Below are positions 8,077-16,125 of a DNA stretch of 53,885 nt, in pieces; positions within the stretch are counted from its first letter, which is position 1; each line of letters starts with the position of its first letter. Source of the stretch: Geminisphaera colitermitum TAV2 (GTDB lineage Bacteria > Verrucomicrobiota > Verrucomicrobiia > Opitutales > Opitutaceae); NCBI RefSeq assembly GCF_000171235.2, contig NZ_ABEA03000097.1, positions 1 through 53,885 on the forward strand. The letters run 5' to 3'. Under the pieces are notes generated by a model. The model was not told where the DNA came from and ran no database searches. It worked only from the letters and a program-made list of their open reading frames with translations. The position numbers and the translations under genes were made by a program.

Positions 8077-9228
8077 ATGAGCTGTCCAGCGAATCCATCC
8101 AGTAACGCGAGTTCCGCCGCCGCCACCGCCGATGCCATCTTTGAAGACGGCGACCTCCTGCGCATCCGGCTGGGCGGACGCTGGCGCGTCACCGCTCCCC
8201 GCCCCTCTCTGGCCGGAGTCATTGGCGACCGCAAACCCCGGCGCATCCGCATCGAACTCGCTCCCAATCTCGAACGTCTCGACAGCGCCCTCCTCCTCTT
8301 CACCCACGAAATCCGCAGTTGGTGCGAACAACACAAAACCGACTACGACACCTCCGCGCTTTCCCCTGAAGTTGCCGCCCTTTGCAACAAGCTTGCCACT
8401 GCCACGCAGGCCGAGCCCGCGCACGACCGCCGCACCAACCTTCTCACCTCCATCGGCGAGGCCACCATCGAGACCGTCGATCGCGCCACCGGCATAATGA
8501 GCTTCCTTGGCGAATGCCTCCTCAGCTTTTTTCATCTGGCCCGCCGCCCCAGGAAATTTCGCTGGGGCGACTGTTCCGAGGAAATGCAACAATGCGGAGC
8601 CATGGCCCTGCCCATCGTTGGCCTCATCAGCTTTCTAGTTGGCGTCATCATGGCCTACCAGTCCGCCGTGCTCATGCGCCAGTTTGGGGCCGACATCTAC
8701 GTGGCCGACGCCGTCGCCCTGGTCATGGCCCGCGAAATGGGCGCCATGATGACCGGTATCATCCTCGCCGGACGCACTGGCGCCGCCTTCGCCGCCACCA
8801 TCGGCAACATGAAGGCCAACGAAGAAATCGATGCCCTCAGCACCTTTGGCATCCGCCCCGTTGACTTCCTTGTTCTCCCCCGCCTCGTCGCCCTCGCCCT
8901 CATGATGCCGCTCCTCACCCTCTACGCCAACGCCCTCGGCATCGTTGGCGGCATGGGCGTGGCCATGGGCGTCCTCGACATCCCGCCCATCACCTACTGG
9001 AACCAGACGGTCAACGCCCTCGACCTCTCCGACATCAGCACTGGCCTCATCAAAGCCTCCTGCTTCGGCATCCTCGTCGGCCTCTCCGGCTGCCACCGCG
9101 GCATGAACGCCGACCGCAGCGCCTCCGGCGTCGGACGCGCCGCCACCTCCGCTGTCGTTATCGGCATGCTCCTCATCATCATCGCCGACGCCATCTTTGC
9201 CGTCATCTTCAACGCCCTTGGCTGGTAA
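8077..9228 (+). CDS. mlaE: MlaE-family lipid ABC transporter permease with STAS domain
   Basis: A 383-residue inner-membrane permease of the MlaE/YrbE family. It works with an ATPase and an MCE protein to move phospholipids between inner and outer membranes. Residues about 20-105 form a STAS-like domain ('DLLRIRLGGRWRVTAP'), the part that is a separate MlaB protein in E. coli. From about 165 on is the permease, with the family signature 'AREMGAMMTGIILAGRTGAA', 'NEEIDALSTFGI' and 'CHRGMNADRSASGVG'. It heads a four-gene run (8077-11922) ending in a PqiC-like lipoprotein. No MlaC shuttle gene is present, so transport may run directly through the MCE protein. Confidence 0.9.
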   Translation: MSCPANPSSNASSAAATADAIFEDGDLLRIRLGGRWRVTAPRPSLAGVIGDRKPRRIRIELAPNLERLDSALLLFTHEIRSWCEQHKTDYDTSALSPEVAALCNKLATATQAEPAHDRRTNLLTSIGEATIETVDRATGIMSFLGECLLSFFHLARRPRKFRWGDCSEEMQQCGAMALPIVGLISFLVGVIMAYQSAVLMRQFGADIYVADAVALVMAREMGAMMTGIILAGRTGAAFAATIGNMKANEEIDALSTFGIRPVDFLVLPRLVALALMMPLLTLYANALGIVGGMGVAMGVLDIPPITYWNQTVNALDLSDISTGLIKASCFGILVGLSGCHRGMNADRSASGVGRAATSAVVIGMLLIIIADAIFAVIFNALGW

Positions 9229-9257
9229 TCCCCACCACGTTCACCGCCGTCGCCGCA

Positions 9258-10067
9258 ATGCCGCCCGCCACCACCACTAACCCGGCCCTCCTCCCCCCCC
9301 CCCCCCCCGTGGCCCCGCCCGCCATCCAGGCCACCGGCCTCGCTTGCGGATACGGAGAACGCCTCCTCGCCAAAGACCTCAATTTCGCCATCACCCCCGG
9401 CGAAATCGTCTTCATCGGCGGCGGTTCCGGCTGCGGCAAAAGCACCCTCCTGCGCCACCTCGTCGGCCTCAATCCCCCCCTTGCCGGCAACGTCTCCTAC
9501 TTCGGCGAATCCTTCACCGACGCCGGCCCCCTTCGACGCCGCGAACTCCTCCGCACCTTTGGCATCCTCTACCAAAGCGGCGCCCTCTGGAGTTCCCTCA
9601 CCCTCCGCCAAAACGTCTGTCTCCCCCTCGAAGAATACACCGACCTCAATCGCTCGGAACGCGAAGCCCTCGCCACCTACAAACTCTCCCAAGTCGGCCT
9701 CGACGGTTACGAGGACTACTACCCCTCCGAAATCAGCGGTGGCATGAAAAAACGCGCCGGCCTCGCCCGCGCCCTCGCGCTCGATCCGGCCATTGTGTTT
9801 TTCGACGAACCCTCCGCCGGCCTCGACCCCATCACCTCGCGCAACCTCGACGACCTCATCGTCGAAATCCGCGACACCCTTGGCACCACCTGCGTCATCA
9901 TCTCGCACGAACTCGCCTCCATCATGAGCATCGGCCAGCGCATCATCATGCTCTCCAAGGAAACCCAGGGCATCATTGCCGACGGCGATCCGCGCGAACT
10001 CGCCCGCTCCAGTCCAAACCCCGCCGTCCGTGAATTTCTCACCCGCGGCGAAGTCAAAAAACATTAA
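9258..10067 (+). CDS. mlaF: MlaF-type ABC transporter ATPase
   Basis: The 269-residue ATPase partner of the upstream permease. Walker A is 'GGGSGCGKST' (about residues 54-63), the signature is 'ISGGMKKRAG' (about 158), and Walker B is 'IVFFDEPSAGLDP' (about 178-190). The MKKR form of the signature is typical of MlaF/Ttg2A rather than other importers. It follows mlaE by 29 bases. A 16-base C run at 9293-9308 encodes five prolines just before the ATPase fold begins ('LLPPPPPVAPPA'). This linker is absent from E. coli MlaF, and slippage there would eliminate the ATPase. Confidence 0.9.
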   Translation: MPPATTTNPALLPPPPPVAPPAIQATGLACGYGERLLAKDLNFAITPGEIVFIGGGSGCGKSTLLRHLVGLNPPLAGNVSYFGESFTDAGPLRRRELLRTFGILYQSGALWSSLTLRQNVCLPLEEYTDLNRSEREALATYKLSQVGLDGYEDYYPSEISGGMKKRAGLARALALDPAIVFFDEPSAGLDPITSRNLDDLIVEIRDTLGTTCVIISHELASIMSIGQRIIMLSKETQGIIADGDPRELARSSPNPAVREFLTRGEVKKH

Positions 10068-10195
10068 CCACAAAAGCACAGAAACACAGAACCCAAGCCA
10101 AAGGAAATGCACTTGAATTTTGAATACACACACACCCTTTCCCTTCCCCCCCTCCGGATCGGACTTTGTGCCTCCGTGTCTCTGTGGTTGATTGC
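10068..10195. repeat. Dispersed inverted repeat inside the mla operon
   Basis: Starts at the mlaF stop with 'accacaaaagcacagaaaca' and is answered by 'gtgcctccgtgtctctgtgg' at about 10169-10188. It is a variant of the 'cagagacgcagag' family, carrying cac/gtg in place of cgc/gcg. It splits mlaF from mlaD, so transcript processing or partial termination there could adjust subunit levels. Confidence 0.75.
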
Positions 10196-10228
10196 AAATT
10201 CCCGGAAAAACCCGAACCCAGCCCTCTC

Positions 10229-11236
10229 ATGAAAACCAAGGTCAGTCCCGCCATCATCGGCTTCTTCGTTCTCGGCGCCGTGGCGCTCGGCGCCATCGCC
10301 CTGCTCTCCTTCGGCAGTGTCAACCTCTTTAACAAGCCGCCCCGTTTCGTGGTTTATTTCAACGAATCCATCCAGGGCCTCGACATCGGCTCCCCCGTCA
10401 AAATCCGCGGCATGCGCATTGGCCGCGTCGCCGACGTGCAAATCCGCCACGTCCCCGGCAGCCATCAATCCCTTGTCGCCGTCATCTGCGAAATCAACCG
10501 CGACAAAGTCACCTCCACACGCGGCGTCACTTCCAAGGACGAACCCGGAGAAGGCGTCCGCCGGCTCATCAACGATGGCCTTCGCGCCCAGCTCGGCATC
10601 CTCGGCCTCGCCACCGGCATGCTCTACGTCGAACTCGACTTCCTCGACCCCGTCGCCAATCCCGCCGTCCTCCATCCCGAACTCGACTCCCCCTATCAGG
10701 AAATCCCCGCCGTCCCCTCCGCCATTGCCCAGATTCAGACCAACCTCAGCGACATCCTTAACCAATTCAAGGACGTCAAATTTGGCGATATGGCCAACGA
10801 CGTGCAGAAACTTATCGCCGAGCTTCGCATCCAGTTTGAAAAGGCCGACATCTCCGGACTCATCGGCTCCGTCACCCAGGCTGCCCAGTCTGTGCACAAC
10901 CTTGCCGACTCGCCCGACGTCAAGGAGACCCTTGCCAGTATCAAACACGCCAGCGCCCGTCTGTCCGGGCTCCTCGACGACGTCGGCAAGAACCTCGACC
11001 CTCTCACCGCCGACGCCGAAAAAACACTCGTTGAAGCCCGCTCCGCGCTGAAGGAATTTGCCACCACCGCCGCCAGCACCCGCCAGTTCCTCGACAACCA
11101 GCAAACCCTCGGAGTCGAAGCCGGCTCCGCCCTGCTCCGCCTCGGCCGCGCCGCCGACGCCATCAGCCGTCTGGCCGACTTCCTCGAACGCAACCCCACC
11201 GCCCTCCTCACCGGCCGCCCGCCGGAGAAACAATAA
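10229..11236 (+). CDS. mlaD: MlaD/MCE-domain lipid-binding protein
   Basis: A 335-residue MCE protein: one N-terminal membrane helix (about residues 8-27, 'IIGFFVLGAVALGAIALLSF'), then an MCE barrel with 'FVVYFNESIQGLDIGSPVKI' and 'GMRIGRV'. The C-terminal half is a long helix ('LIAELRIQFEKADI', 'LDDVGKNLDPLTADAEKTL') that in this family forms a hexameric needle across the periplasm. It is longer than E. coli MlaD (about 183 residues) and closer to needle-type MCE proteins such as LetB/PqiB relatives. The ATG at 10229 was chosen over upstream codons lying in the repeat. It is the periplasmic arm of the mlaE-mlaF transporter. Confidence 0.88.
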   Translation: MKTKVSPAIIGFFVLGAVALGAIALLSFGSVNLFNKPPRFVVYFNESIQGLDIGSPVKIRGMRIGRVADVQIRHVPGSHQSLVAVICEINRDKVTSTRGVTSKDEPGEGVRRLINDGLRAQLGILGLATGMLYVELDFLDPVANPAVLHPELDSPYQEIPAVPSAIAQIQTNLSDILNQFKDVKFGDMANDVQKLIAELRIQFEKADISGLIGSVTQAAQSVHNLADSPDVKETLASIKHASARLSGLLDDVGKNLDPLTADAEKTLVEARSALKEFATTAASTRQFLDNQQTLGVEAGSALLRLGRAADAISRLADFLERNPTALLTGRPPEKQ

Positions 11237-11262
11237 ACTCACACCCGCACCCACCTTTCACC

Positions 11263-11922
11263 ATGAAACGCATCCTCGCCGCCACCATCACCGCCGCCAC
11301 CGCCGCCCTTCTTGTCCTCTGCGCCGGTTGCTCGCTCACGCCCACGCCCCGGCCCGACCCCACCCAATTCTATGTCCTCACCCCCCCCTCGCAGATCGGC
11401 GCCCACATTCCGCTTCCAGCCAAACTAGGCCCCCTCACCATCGGCCTCAAAACCGTGCAAATCCCCGCTTACCTCGACCACGTCGAGATAGCCGTCCGCA
11501 CCGCCACCAACGAAACCATTTACCAACCCTATGCCCGCTGGGCCGAACCCCTTGCCCCCGCCATCCAGCGCCAGATTGCGCTCCAACTCCTCCAGTCCCC
11601 GCGTATCGGACAACTCCATACCATGCCCTTCCCGCTGGAGCAAAAGCGCGACTACGACATCGCCCTCTACGTGACCCGTTGCGAAGGCCAGCGCGATGCC
11701 GGCGGCCAATCCACCGCCAGCTTTGCCGCCATCATAGTTATCAGCAACGCCGGCACTGGCGACATCGTCGCCCGTCAGAGCTTCACCGCCCCGCCTTATC
11801 CGTGGAACGGCCATGACAACTCCATGCTTGTCCAGGCCCTCGGCGAATCCGTCACCAAACTTGCCGCCGCCACCCTCGCCGCCCTGCCGGAGGCGCCTGC
11901 GACAGAAAAAGCCAAAAACTGA
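11263..11922 (+). CDS. PqiC-like ABC-transport auxiliary lipoprotein
   Basis: A 219-residue lipoprotein: signal peptide with lipobox 'LVLCAGC' (Cys at about residue 24), then an ABC_trans_aux/PqiC domain ('FYVLTPPSQ', 'LGPLTIGLKTVQIPAYLD', 'YARWAEPLAPAIQRQI', 'PLEQKRDYDIALYV'). In the E. coli PqiABC system PqiC sits on the inner face of the outer membrane and docks the MCE needle. Its position 26 bases after the MCE gene fits the same role here. This makes the operon an Mla-type permease/ATPase with a Pqi-type docking lipoprotein. Assignment is from motifs and context. Confidence 0.85.
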   Translation: MKRILAATITAATAALLVLCAGCSLTPTPRPDPTQFYVLTPPSQIGAHIPLPAKLGPLTIGLKTVQIPAYLDHVEIAVRTATNETIYQPYARWAEPLAPAIQRQIALQLLQSPRIGQLHTMPFPLEQKRDYDIALYVTRCEGQRDAGGQSTASFAAIIVISNAGTGDIVARQSFTAPPYPWNGHDNSMLVQALGESVTKLAAATLAALPEAPATEKAKN

Positions 11923-11933
11923 AATCAAAATAT

Positions 11934-12012
11934 CTCACGCAGAGACGCGTGAGGCGCAGAAAAATCCACTCACACACTATCTTTCTCCGCGCCCCCGCGC
12001 CTCCGCGTGAGA
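11934..12012. repeat. Palindromic dispersed repeat after pqiC-like gene
   Basis: 'tctcacgcagagacgcgtga' pairs with 'cgcgcctccgcgtgaga' about 45 bases away. Same family as 4604-4673, somewhat diverged. It begins about a dozen bases after the operon's last stop, so it may serve as its terminator. Confidence 0.75.
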
Positions 12013-12031
12013 TCCTCGAACCCATTATTAT

Positions 12032-12459
12032 GGGAGGTTCTAAAAATTCATTTTTGCACAGAAGATAACCAAGAAAACGAAGATGAAGACAGGGAGCATA
12101 ATTTGTTCTAAATTATTTATTTATAATATTTTATTAAAAAACAAAAGGTTCTTCGACGTTTTCAGTGGAGGGACAGGATTACGATATGGAGTGCGGCGAT
12201 TCATCGCCGCTTTAGGCGACGTGATTCATCACGTCGCCTCGCCTTACCCTGTTGCTACCTTCTCTGCCGTCTGGCAAAGGACGCATCGGGAGGCGGGAGG
12301 GCGGGAGGCGGGTCGTTAAAACGACCCGTCGAAAGCGGCGATGAATCGCCGCACTCCATGTCGAGCCATTGAAAATGTCGAAGAACCAAACAAAAATTCC
12401 ACTTCAATTGATTGTCTTCGTTTCCTTCGTTACCTTCTGTGCAATTTTTAGAACCTCCC
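12032..12459. repeat. Nested 428-bp imperfect palindrome
   Basis: Outer arms begin with 'gggaggttctaaaaatt' (12032-12048) and end with its complement 'aatttttagaacctccc' (12443-12459). They continue through 'gcacagaag' and 'aacgaag' segments. Inner arms at about 12151-12213 and 12328-12386 share 'ggagtgcggcgattcatcgc' and its reverse complement. A third hairpin ('gggtcgttaaaacgaccc') lies inside. An AT-rich stretch (12100-12150) separates arms on the left only. The remaining sequence in 12013-12545 holds no recognisable gene. Confidence 0.75.
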
Positions 12460-12545
12460 TTATATTTTTGAGAGGGAAGCGGTCTGAGATCAGGTAACTC
12501 CATTTCAGCTTTCAGCTTTTCAGTTTTCAGCTTTTCCTCCTCCCC

Positions 12546-13328
12546 ATGCCCTCAACCATTTTCACCATAGCCAATCAGAAAGGCGGCGTCGGCAAGACCA
12601 CCACGGCCGTCAACCTCGCCGCCGCCCTGGCCGAGAAAAAAATCCCCACGCTCCTCATCGACCTCGACCCGCAGGCCAACGCCACCAGTGCCATCGGTGT
12701 TGAAAAACACGAAGGCCGCAGCCTCTACGGCCCCCTTCGCGGCGAAAGCACCGCGCTCGAAATGATCGTGCCAACCCCCACCCCGCACCTCTCGCTCATC
12801 CCCAGCGAAGAAGACCTCGCCGCCGCCGAAATCGAAATCGCCCAGTCGGAGAACTATCTCGCCTGCCTCCGCACCCTCTTGGAGCCCGTTCGCGCCAGCG
12901 ACCGCTACCGCGCCATCATCATCGACTGCCCCCCCTCCATGGGAATGCTCTCGATGAACAGCCTCGCTGCCGCCGACTACCTCCTCATCGCCCTCCAGTG
13001 CGAATACATGGCGCTCGAAGGTCTTGGCCAGATCCTGCGCAACATGGACCGGATAAAAAACGCCGGCCTCAACAACGACCTCCAGCTAGGCGGGATCGTG
13101 ATGACCATGTTTGACATCCGCACCAACCTCTCGCGTCAGGTGGTGGACGAGGTGAAGCAACACCTGCCCGACAAAATCTTCCAGACCGTCATCCCCCGCA
13201 CCGTGCGCCTCAGCGAAGCCCCCAGCTTCGGCAAGACGATCCTCACCTACGATTCCTCGTCCCCCGGAGCCAGCGCCTACCGCTTCCTCGCCAAGGAAGT
13301 CATCAAACGCTTCGCCCTGAAAGAATGA
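12546..13328 (+). CDS. parA: ParA/Soj-family ATPase
   Basis: A 260-residue partition-type ATPase. The deviant Walker A 'KGGVGKTTTAVNL' has Lys12 and Lys17, which mark the MinD/ParA superclass. Further motifs are 'LLIDLDPQANATSAIG', 'IIIDCPPSMGMLSMN' and 'TVIPRTVRLSEAPSFGK'. The length and close match to chromosomal Soj suggest chromosome segregation or positioning of a cellular cargo. In most bacteria parB follows directly. Here the next 230 bases hold only a repeat and then transporter genes, so the partner is elsewhere or this is an orphan ParA. No N-terminal HTH is present, unlike plasmid ParA of type Ia. Confidence 0.9.
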   Translation: MPSTIFTIANQKGGVGKTTTAVNLAAALAEKKIPTLLIDLDPQANATSAIGVEKHEGRSLYGPLRGESTALEMIVPTPTPHLSLIPSEEDLAAAEIEIAQSENYLACLRTLLEPVRASDRYRAIIIDCPPSMGMLSMNSLAAADYLLIALQCEYMALEGLGQILRNMDRIKNAGLNNDLQLGGIVMTMFDIRTNLSRQVVDEVKQHLPDKIFQTVIPRTVRLSEAPSFGKTILTYDSSSPGASAYRFLAKEVIKRFALKE

Positions 13329-13349
13329 CACCGTCAATGGAGCGGCACG

Positions 13350-13456
13350 GAGGGCGGGTCTCCTGACCCGCCAGACGCGGCGCAGCCGCGCCATTCCGGA
13401 TGGGCGGAGGCTCGCTGACGCGAGCCTCGTCGGCGGGTCAGGAGACCCGCCCTCCG
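13350..13456. repeat. Inverted repeat, 'cgggtctcctgacccg' family
   Basis: Outer arms 'gggcgggtctcctgacccgc' (13353-13372) and 'gcgggtcaggagacccgccc' (13434-13453) enclose an inner hairpin 'aggctcgctgacgcgagcct' (13409-13428). The same family appears at 37413-37462. It separates parA from the permease genes. Confidence 0.8.
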
Positions 13457-13562
13457 CCAACAGCATTGTCCGCTGACATCACTCTGATTGCACCCGTTTT
13501 CAGGACGACGTTGCTGGCCCTGTTGACCCGCGTGGGTTTTGTGGTAACGGCTTGACGTTTTG

Positions 13563-14393
13563 ATGCCAACCGCCGCGCTCGCCAAATACCGCCACGTCTT
13601 CCTCATCGGGATGCAGAGCGCGCTCGTGTACCGGTGGAACTTCGCCATCCGCGCCTCGCTTTCCTTTGTCCATCTCGCCTACGTCTTCATCCTCTGGGGC
13701 GCGGCCTACGCGGGCAAAACCGAGCTTGGCGGCTTCAACCTCGGGCAAACGCTCACCTACTTCGTCGTCGTCCTCATCCTCCAGTTTTTCATCGGCGCGA
13801 TGAACGAGGACTATGAAGTCTCCGAGGAAATCCGCAACGGACTCATCAACCAGTTTCTCACCAAACCCATCAACTACTTCGGCTACCGCTTCACCCTTTA
13901 CACCGCCGCCCGCTTCATCTCCGGCACGCTCGCGCTCGTGCCCCTCGTCCTCGCGCTGCCCTGGCTCGCGTCGCATCTCACGTTTCCCTCCCCGTCCGCA
14001 CCCGGAGCGGCCTGGACCTACGCCGCGTTTGTTCCGGCGCTTGTCATGTCGGCGCTGATACAATTCACCATCGCCTATCTCTTCGGGCTGCTCACCTTCT
14101 GGTTTCTCGAAATCCAGTCCTTCGTGATCCTCTCGCTTGCCGTCGAGACGATCCTTGGCGGCCAGGTCTTCCCGCTCGATCTCATGCCGCGCTGGTTCCT
14201 CGAACTCTCGTCCTGGCTCCCCTATTACTACCAGATGTATTTCCCCGCAGCCCTCCTCACCGGACGTATCCAGGAGCCCATGCTCGCCTTGCGCGGACTC
14301 GGCATTCAGGCCATGTGGGTGTGCCTGCTTTTTGGCCTGGCCCACCTCCTCTGGACACGAGGCCTGCGCCGTCACACCGCCGTCGGCGGATGA
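13563..14393 (+). CDS. ABC-2 type permease (DUF990-like), first of pair
   Basis: A 276-residue integral membrane protein with about six hydrophobic segments, for example 'FVHLAYVFILWGAAYAG', 'TYFVVVLILQFFIGAM', 'LVPLVLALPWLA' and 'MWVCLLFGLAHLLW'. The motif 'EDYEVSEEIRNGLINQFLTK' after the second segment is characteristic of ABC-2 permeases of the DUF990 type, where two permeases pair with one ATPase. The ATG at 13563 directly follows an in-frame TTG. The partner permease starts 28 bases downstream. The usual ATPase gene is missing from its normal upstream place, which holds parA and a repeat. The substrate is unknown; efflux of a hydrophobic compound or glycan is possible. Confidence 0.8.
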   Translation: MPTAALAKYRHVFLIGMQSALVYRWNFAIRASLSFVHLAYVFILWGAAYAGKTELGGFNLGQTLTYFVVVLILQFFIGAMNEDYEVSEEIRNGLINQFLTKPINYFGYRFTLYTAARFISGTLALVPLVLALPWLASHLTFPSPSAPGAAWTYAAFVPALVMSALIQFTIAYLFGLLTFWFLEIQSFVILSLAVETILGGQVFPLDLMPRWFLELSSWLPYYYQMYFPAALLTGRIQEPMLALRGLGIQAMWVCLLFGLAHLLWTRGLRRHTAVGG

Positions 14394-14421
14394 ATCGAAT
14401 CCGCATTCACAAACTCAAACC

Positions 14422-15207
14422 ATGAACTACCTTCGCATCTGGCTGGCCAGCATTCGCTACTCCGTGGTGCGCGCGATGATGTTTCGCGGCGACTTCATCA
14501 TGTGGTCGCTCACCGAGTTGTTTTGGATGTCGGTCAACCTGCTCCTCGTCGGCGTCATTTACCGGCACACCGAATCCATCGCCGGCTGGGGCGCGTGGGA
14601 AATGACGCTCCTCGTCGGCACCTCCATGATCGTGCAACGCCTCCTCATGGGATTCTTCTGGAGCAACCTCTTTGAGATGGGGCGCAACGTCCGCACCGGC
14701 CACTTCGACTTCTTCCTCGCCCAGCCCGGAAACCCCCTCTTCATGATCTCCACGCGCAAGCTCGATCTCGACGGGCTCTTCAACCTCCCGCTTGCCGTCG
14801 GCATCGTTCTCTACGCCGCGCACCAGATCGGCCTCGACTGGAGTTTCGCCCGCGCCGCCGCCTACGCGTTTCTCATCCTCTGCGGCCTCGCCATCCATTA
14901 CTCCACGCTGCTCATTTTCATCAGCCTGGTTTTTTGGATACAAAACGCGCGTGGCGTCGAAGGCGGCTACTTTGCCCTCAACGAATACTCGCGCCTCCCC
15001 CGCGAAGCCATGCGCGGCATTGCCTCCATCATCCTCGTTTACACGCTGCCGGTTGTGATCGTCACCAACGTCCCTGCGCGCACGCTCATCCACGGCATCG
15101 AACCGGGCCAGATACTCTGGTTGACTGCCGCCGCCGTGTTCTGGTTCGCCATCGGCGTCATCGTTTTCAACCGTGGCCTCCGCCGCTACGCCAGCGCCAG
15201 CTCCTAA
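14422..15207 (+). CDS. ABC-2 type permease (DUF990-like), second of pair
   Basis: A 261-residue membrane protein homologous in plan to the gene at 13563: several hydrophobic segments ('FWMSVNLLLVGVIY', 'YSTLLIFISLVFWI', 'ILWLTAAAVFWFAIGVIVF') and the cytoplasmic motif 'EMGRNVRTGHFDFFLAQPG' corresponding to the pair's 'I.NG..N.FL.KP'. The frame extends upstream to 14137, but that part is out of register inside the first permease, so the ATG at 14422 is preferred. It ends eight bases before rnc, so this export pair and RNase III may share a transcript. The ATPase must come from elsewhere in the genome. Confidence 0.8.
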   Translation: MNYLRIWLASIRYSVVRAMMFRGDFIMWSLTELFWMSVNLLLVGVIYRHTESIAGWGAWEMTLLVGTSMIVQRLLMGFFWSNLFEMGRNVRTGHFDFFLAQPGNPLFMISTRKLDLDGLFNLPLAVGIVLYAAHQIGLDWSFARAAAYAFLILCGLAIHYSTLLIFISLVFWIQNARGVEGGYFALNEYSRLPREAMRGIASIILVYTLPVVIVTNVPARTLIHGIEPGQILWLTAAAVFWFAIGVIVFNRGLRRYASASS

Positions 15208-15215
15208 AACAAAAC

Positions 15216-15968
15216 ATGAGCAACGTCACAACCAACCCTCCCCCCCCCCCCCCCCCTCCCAACGATTCCGCCGCGCTCGCCGCGTTGCAGATGCGCATCG
15301 GCCACAAATTCACCACGCCCGCTCTGCTGGAAACCGCCATCACGCACCCCTCTTGGTTGCAAGACAACCCCGGCGCGCCGGACAACAACCAGCGTCTCGA
15401 ATTGCTGGGCGACGCCGTCCTGCAACTCCTCCTCACACACGAACTCTACACCCTGTTTCCCACCGACCGCGAAGGCCCCCTGAGCAAACGCCGCGCCGTC
15501 CTCTCGCGCGGCGGCTTCCTCGCGCAACTCGCGCGCGAAGTCGGCCTCGACACCGTGCTCCGCCTCAGCGCCAGCGAGGAGCAGACCGGCGGACGCCAGC
15601 GCGACTCCGCGCTCGAAGACGCTTTCGAAGCGCTTTTCGGCGCGCTCTATCTCGACGCCGGACTCGACCGCACCCGCGAGGTGCTGCGCACGCTTTACGG
15701 CCCACTGAATGTCCGTCTGGAAACCACCGAGGACACCGACAATCCCAAGGGCCGCCTCCAGGAGCGCGTGCAACCCCTGCACGGCAACCAAGCCCTGCGT
15801 TACGAGACCGCGCACATCTCCGGACAAGACCACGCCCGCGAATACGAGTCGCGCCTTTACGTGTTGGAGCACCAGTTTGGCACCGGTCGCGGCCCTTCCA
15901 AAAAACTCGCCGAGGAAGCCGCCGCCCGCGCCGCCCTCGCGGCGCTCGACGCAAGCGAGAACAAATGA
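15216..15968 (+). CDS. rnc: Ribonuclease III
   Basis: A 250-residue double-stranded-RNA endonuclease for rRNA processing and mRNA decay. The catalytic domain has the signature 'NNQRLELLGDAVLQLL' (about residues 57-72) and the second acidic cluster 'ALEDAFEALFGALYLD' (about 131-146), supplying the Glu/Asp metal ligands. A double-stranded-RNA-binding domain follows from 'NPKGRLQERVQ' to 'AAARAALAALDA' at the C-terminus. A 17-base C run at 15240-15256 makes an eight-proline tail at residues 8-15, just after the start and before the conserved fold. RNase III proteins do not normally have this. A one-base change in the run would knock out the gene, unless translation restarts further in. Confidence 0.92.
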   Translation: MSNVTTNPPPPPPPPNDSAALAALQMRIGHKFTTPALLETAITHPSWLQDNPGAPDNNQRLELLGDAVLQLLLTHELYTLFPTDREGPLSKRRAVLSRGGFLAQLAREVGLDTVLRLSASEEQTGGRQRDSALEDAFEALFGALYLDAGLDRTREVLRTLYGPLNVRLETTEDTDNPKGRLQERVQPLHGNQALRYETAHISGQDHAREYESRLYVLEHQFGTGRGPSKKLAEEAAARAALAALDASENK

Positions 15969-15979
15969 GTCGTTTTGAC

Positions 15980-16082
15980 GGTAGGGAGGCCTCTCCGAGG
16001 CCTCCGCCGTGGGTGGTGAGAAAATGCGAAACGCATAGGTGAATGAAGCGTGGTTTCGGAGGCCTCGGAGATGCCTCCCTAC
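15980..16082. repeat. Inverted repeat, 'ggtagggaggcctc' family
   Basis: 'ggtagggaggcctctccgag' on the left and 'ctcggagatgcctccctacc' on the right pair with few mismatches. A longer copy lies at 42222-42397, where the right arm is almost identical, followed by a similar 'atggctgcagctt'/'atggctccagctt' flank. It fills the gap between the convergent rnc and iclR-type genes. Confidence 0.8.
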
Positions 16083-16125
16083 CAGATAGGAGATGGCTGC
16101 AGCTTTCTTGAAAATGCGCTGGAAA

